From: an uncultured Leuconostoc sp.
GTDB lineage: Bacteria; Bacillota; Bacilli; Lactobacillales; Lactobacillaceae
Reading direction: 5' to 3'
DNA: 11,994 nucleotides
Assembly (NCBI RefSeq): GCF_946222815.1
Contig: NZ_CAMJRK010000044.1
Location: 1 to 11,994, forward strand
Below, in pieces: positions 11,971 through 11,994 of the stretch. A program made the position numbers and the translations under genes. Within the stretch, counting starts at the first letter, position 1; each line of letters begins with the position of its first letter. The notes under the pieces are model-generated. The model ran no database searches. It saw only the letters and a list, made by a program, of their open reading frames with translations, and was not told the DNA's origin.

Positions 11971-11994
11971 CTACGATATAATAGACGTAGGAGA
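11971..11994 (+). promoter_or_regulatory. Promoter and start of next transcription unit, cut by window
   Basis: A perfect -10 box TATAAT (11977-11982) lies between inverted arms CTACG (11971-11975) and CGTAG (11986-11990), and a ribosome-site-like TAGGAGA closes the window. A -35 is weak (ATGGAC/TGGACA, 15-16 bp upstream). A gene probably begins just beyond the end. Confidence 0.45.

Noticed and set aside
11926..11994. ORF beginning MELIDVSLKTW and open to the window end
   Set aside because: No ribosome site and it runs through a clear -10 box and a ribosome-site-like sequence at the end; more likely noncoding promoter DNA.

Overview
The window looks like chromosomal DNA of a low-GC lactic acid bacterium, most likely Leuconostoc or a close relative (Weissella, Oenococcus). 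This is inferred from base composition, strong AGGAGG-type ribosome binding sites, the style of the proteins, and a lysin-holin pair of the kind known from Oenococcus/Leuconostoc phages. No rRNA, tRNA or CRISPR array is visible, so genus assignment is only inference.

Layout. (1) 1-3480: an operon of four tightly packed genes matching the Bacillus yknWXYZ layout: a Yip1-like membrane protein (5' end cut by the window), a membrane-fusion protein, a MacB-type ATPase and a MacB-type permease. It is closed by a long bidirectional terminator. (2) 3499-4968: a single gene for a soluble flavocytochrome-c/fumarate-reductase-type flavoprotein that keeps all the active-site residues, followed by a hairpin. 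(3) 5022-5568: a complete type II toxin-antitoxin operon (71-aa antitoxin, RelE/ParE toxin) with a near-consensus promoter carrying two copies of a palindromic operator. (4) 5569-6830: a gene-poor patchwork. It holds a ~108-bp remnant of an IS3-family element, a probable type I toxin-antitoxin locus (34-aa hydrophobic peptide, 10-aa leader ORF, two-way terminator, opposing promoter), and scraps of at least four broken genes on both strands, one of them the tail of an amino-acid permease. (5) 6774-8634: phage-derived material: a CI/LexA-like repressor that has lost its DNA-binding domain, then an intact lysis pair made of a signal-peptide-bearing amidase endolysin and a small holin, closed by a strong terminator. 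(6) 8771-10882: a 703-aa protein with peptidoglycan-binding-like N-terminal repeats and a DUF1906 (Rv2525c-like) glycoside-hydrolase-like domain but no signal peptide. (7) 11174-11809: an unrecognised AT-rich two-helix membrane protein with its own long leader, then the start of another promoter at the window end.

How parts may work together. The ABC system probably exports or defends against a peptide or amphiphile. The type II TA autoregulates through the paired operators. The most intriguing arrangement is a lysin-holin pair surviving without the rest of a phage next to a large leaderless wall-targeting protein. A holin-dependent export or phage-remnant killing module is possible but unproven. 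The small type I TA candidate, apparently driven by a promoter inside an IS end, is the other item that normal annotation would miss.
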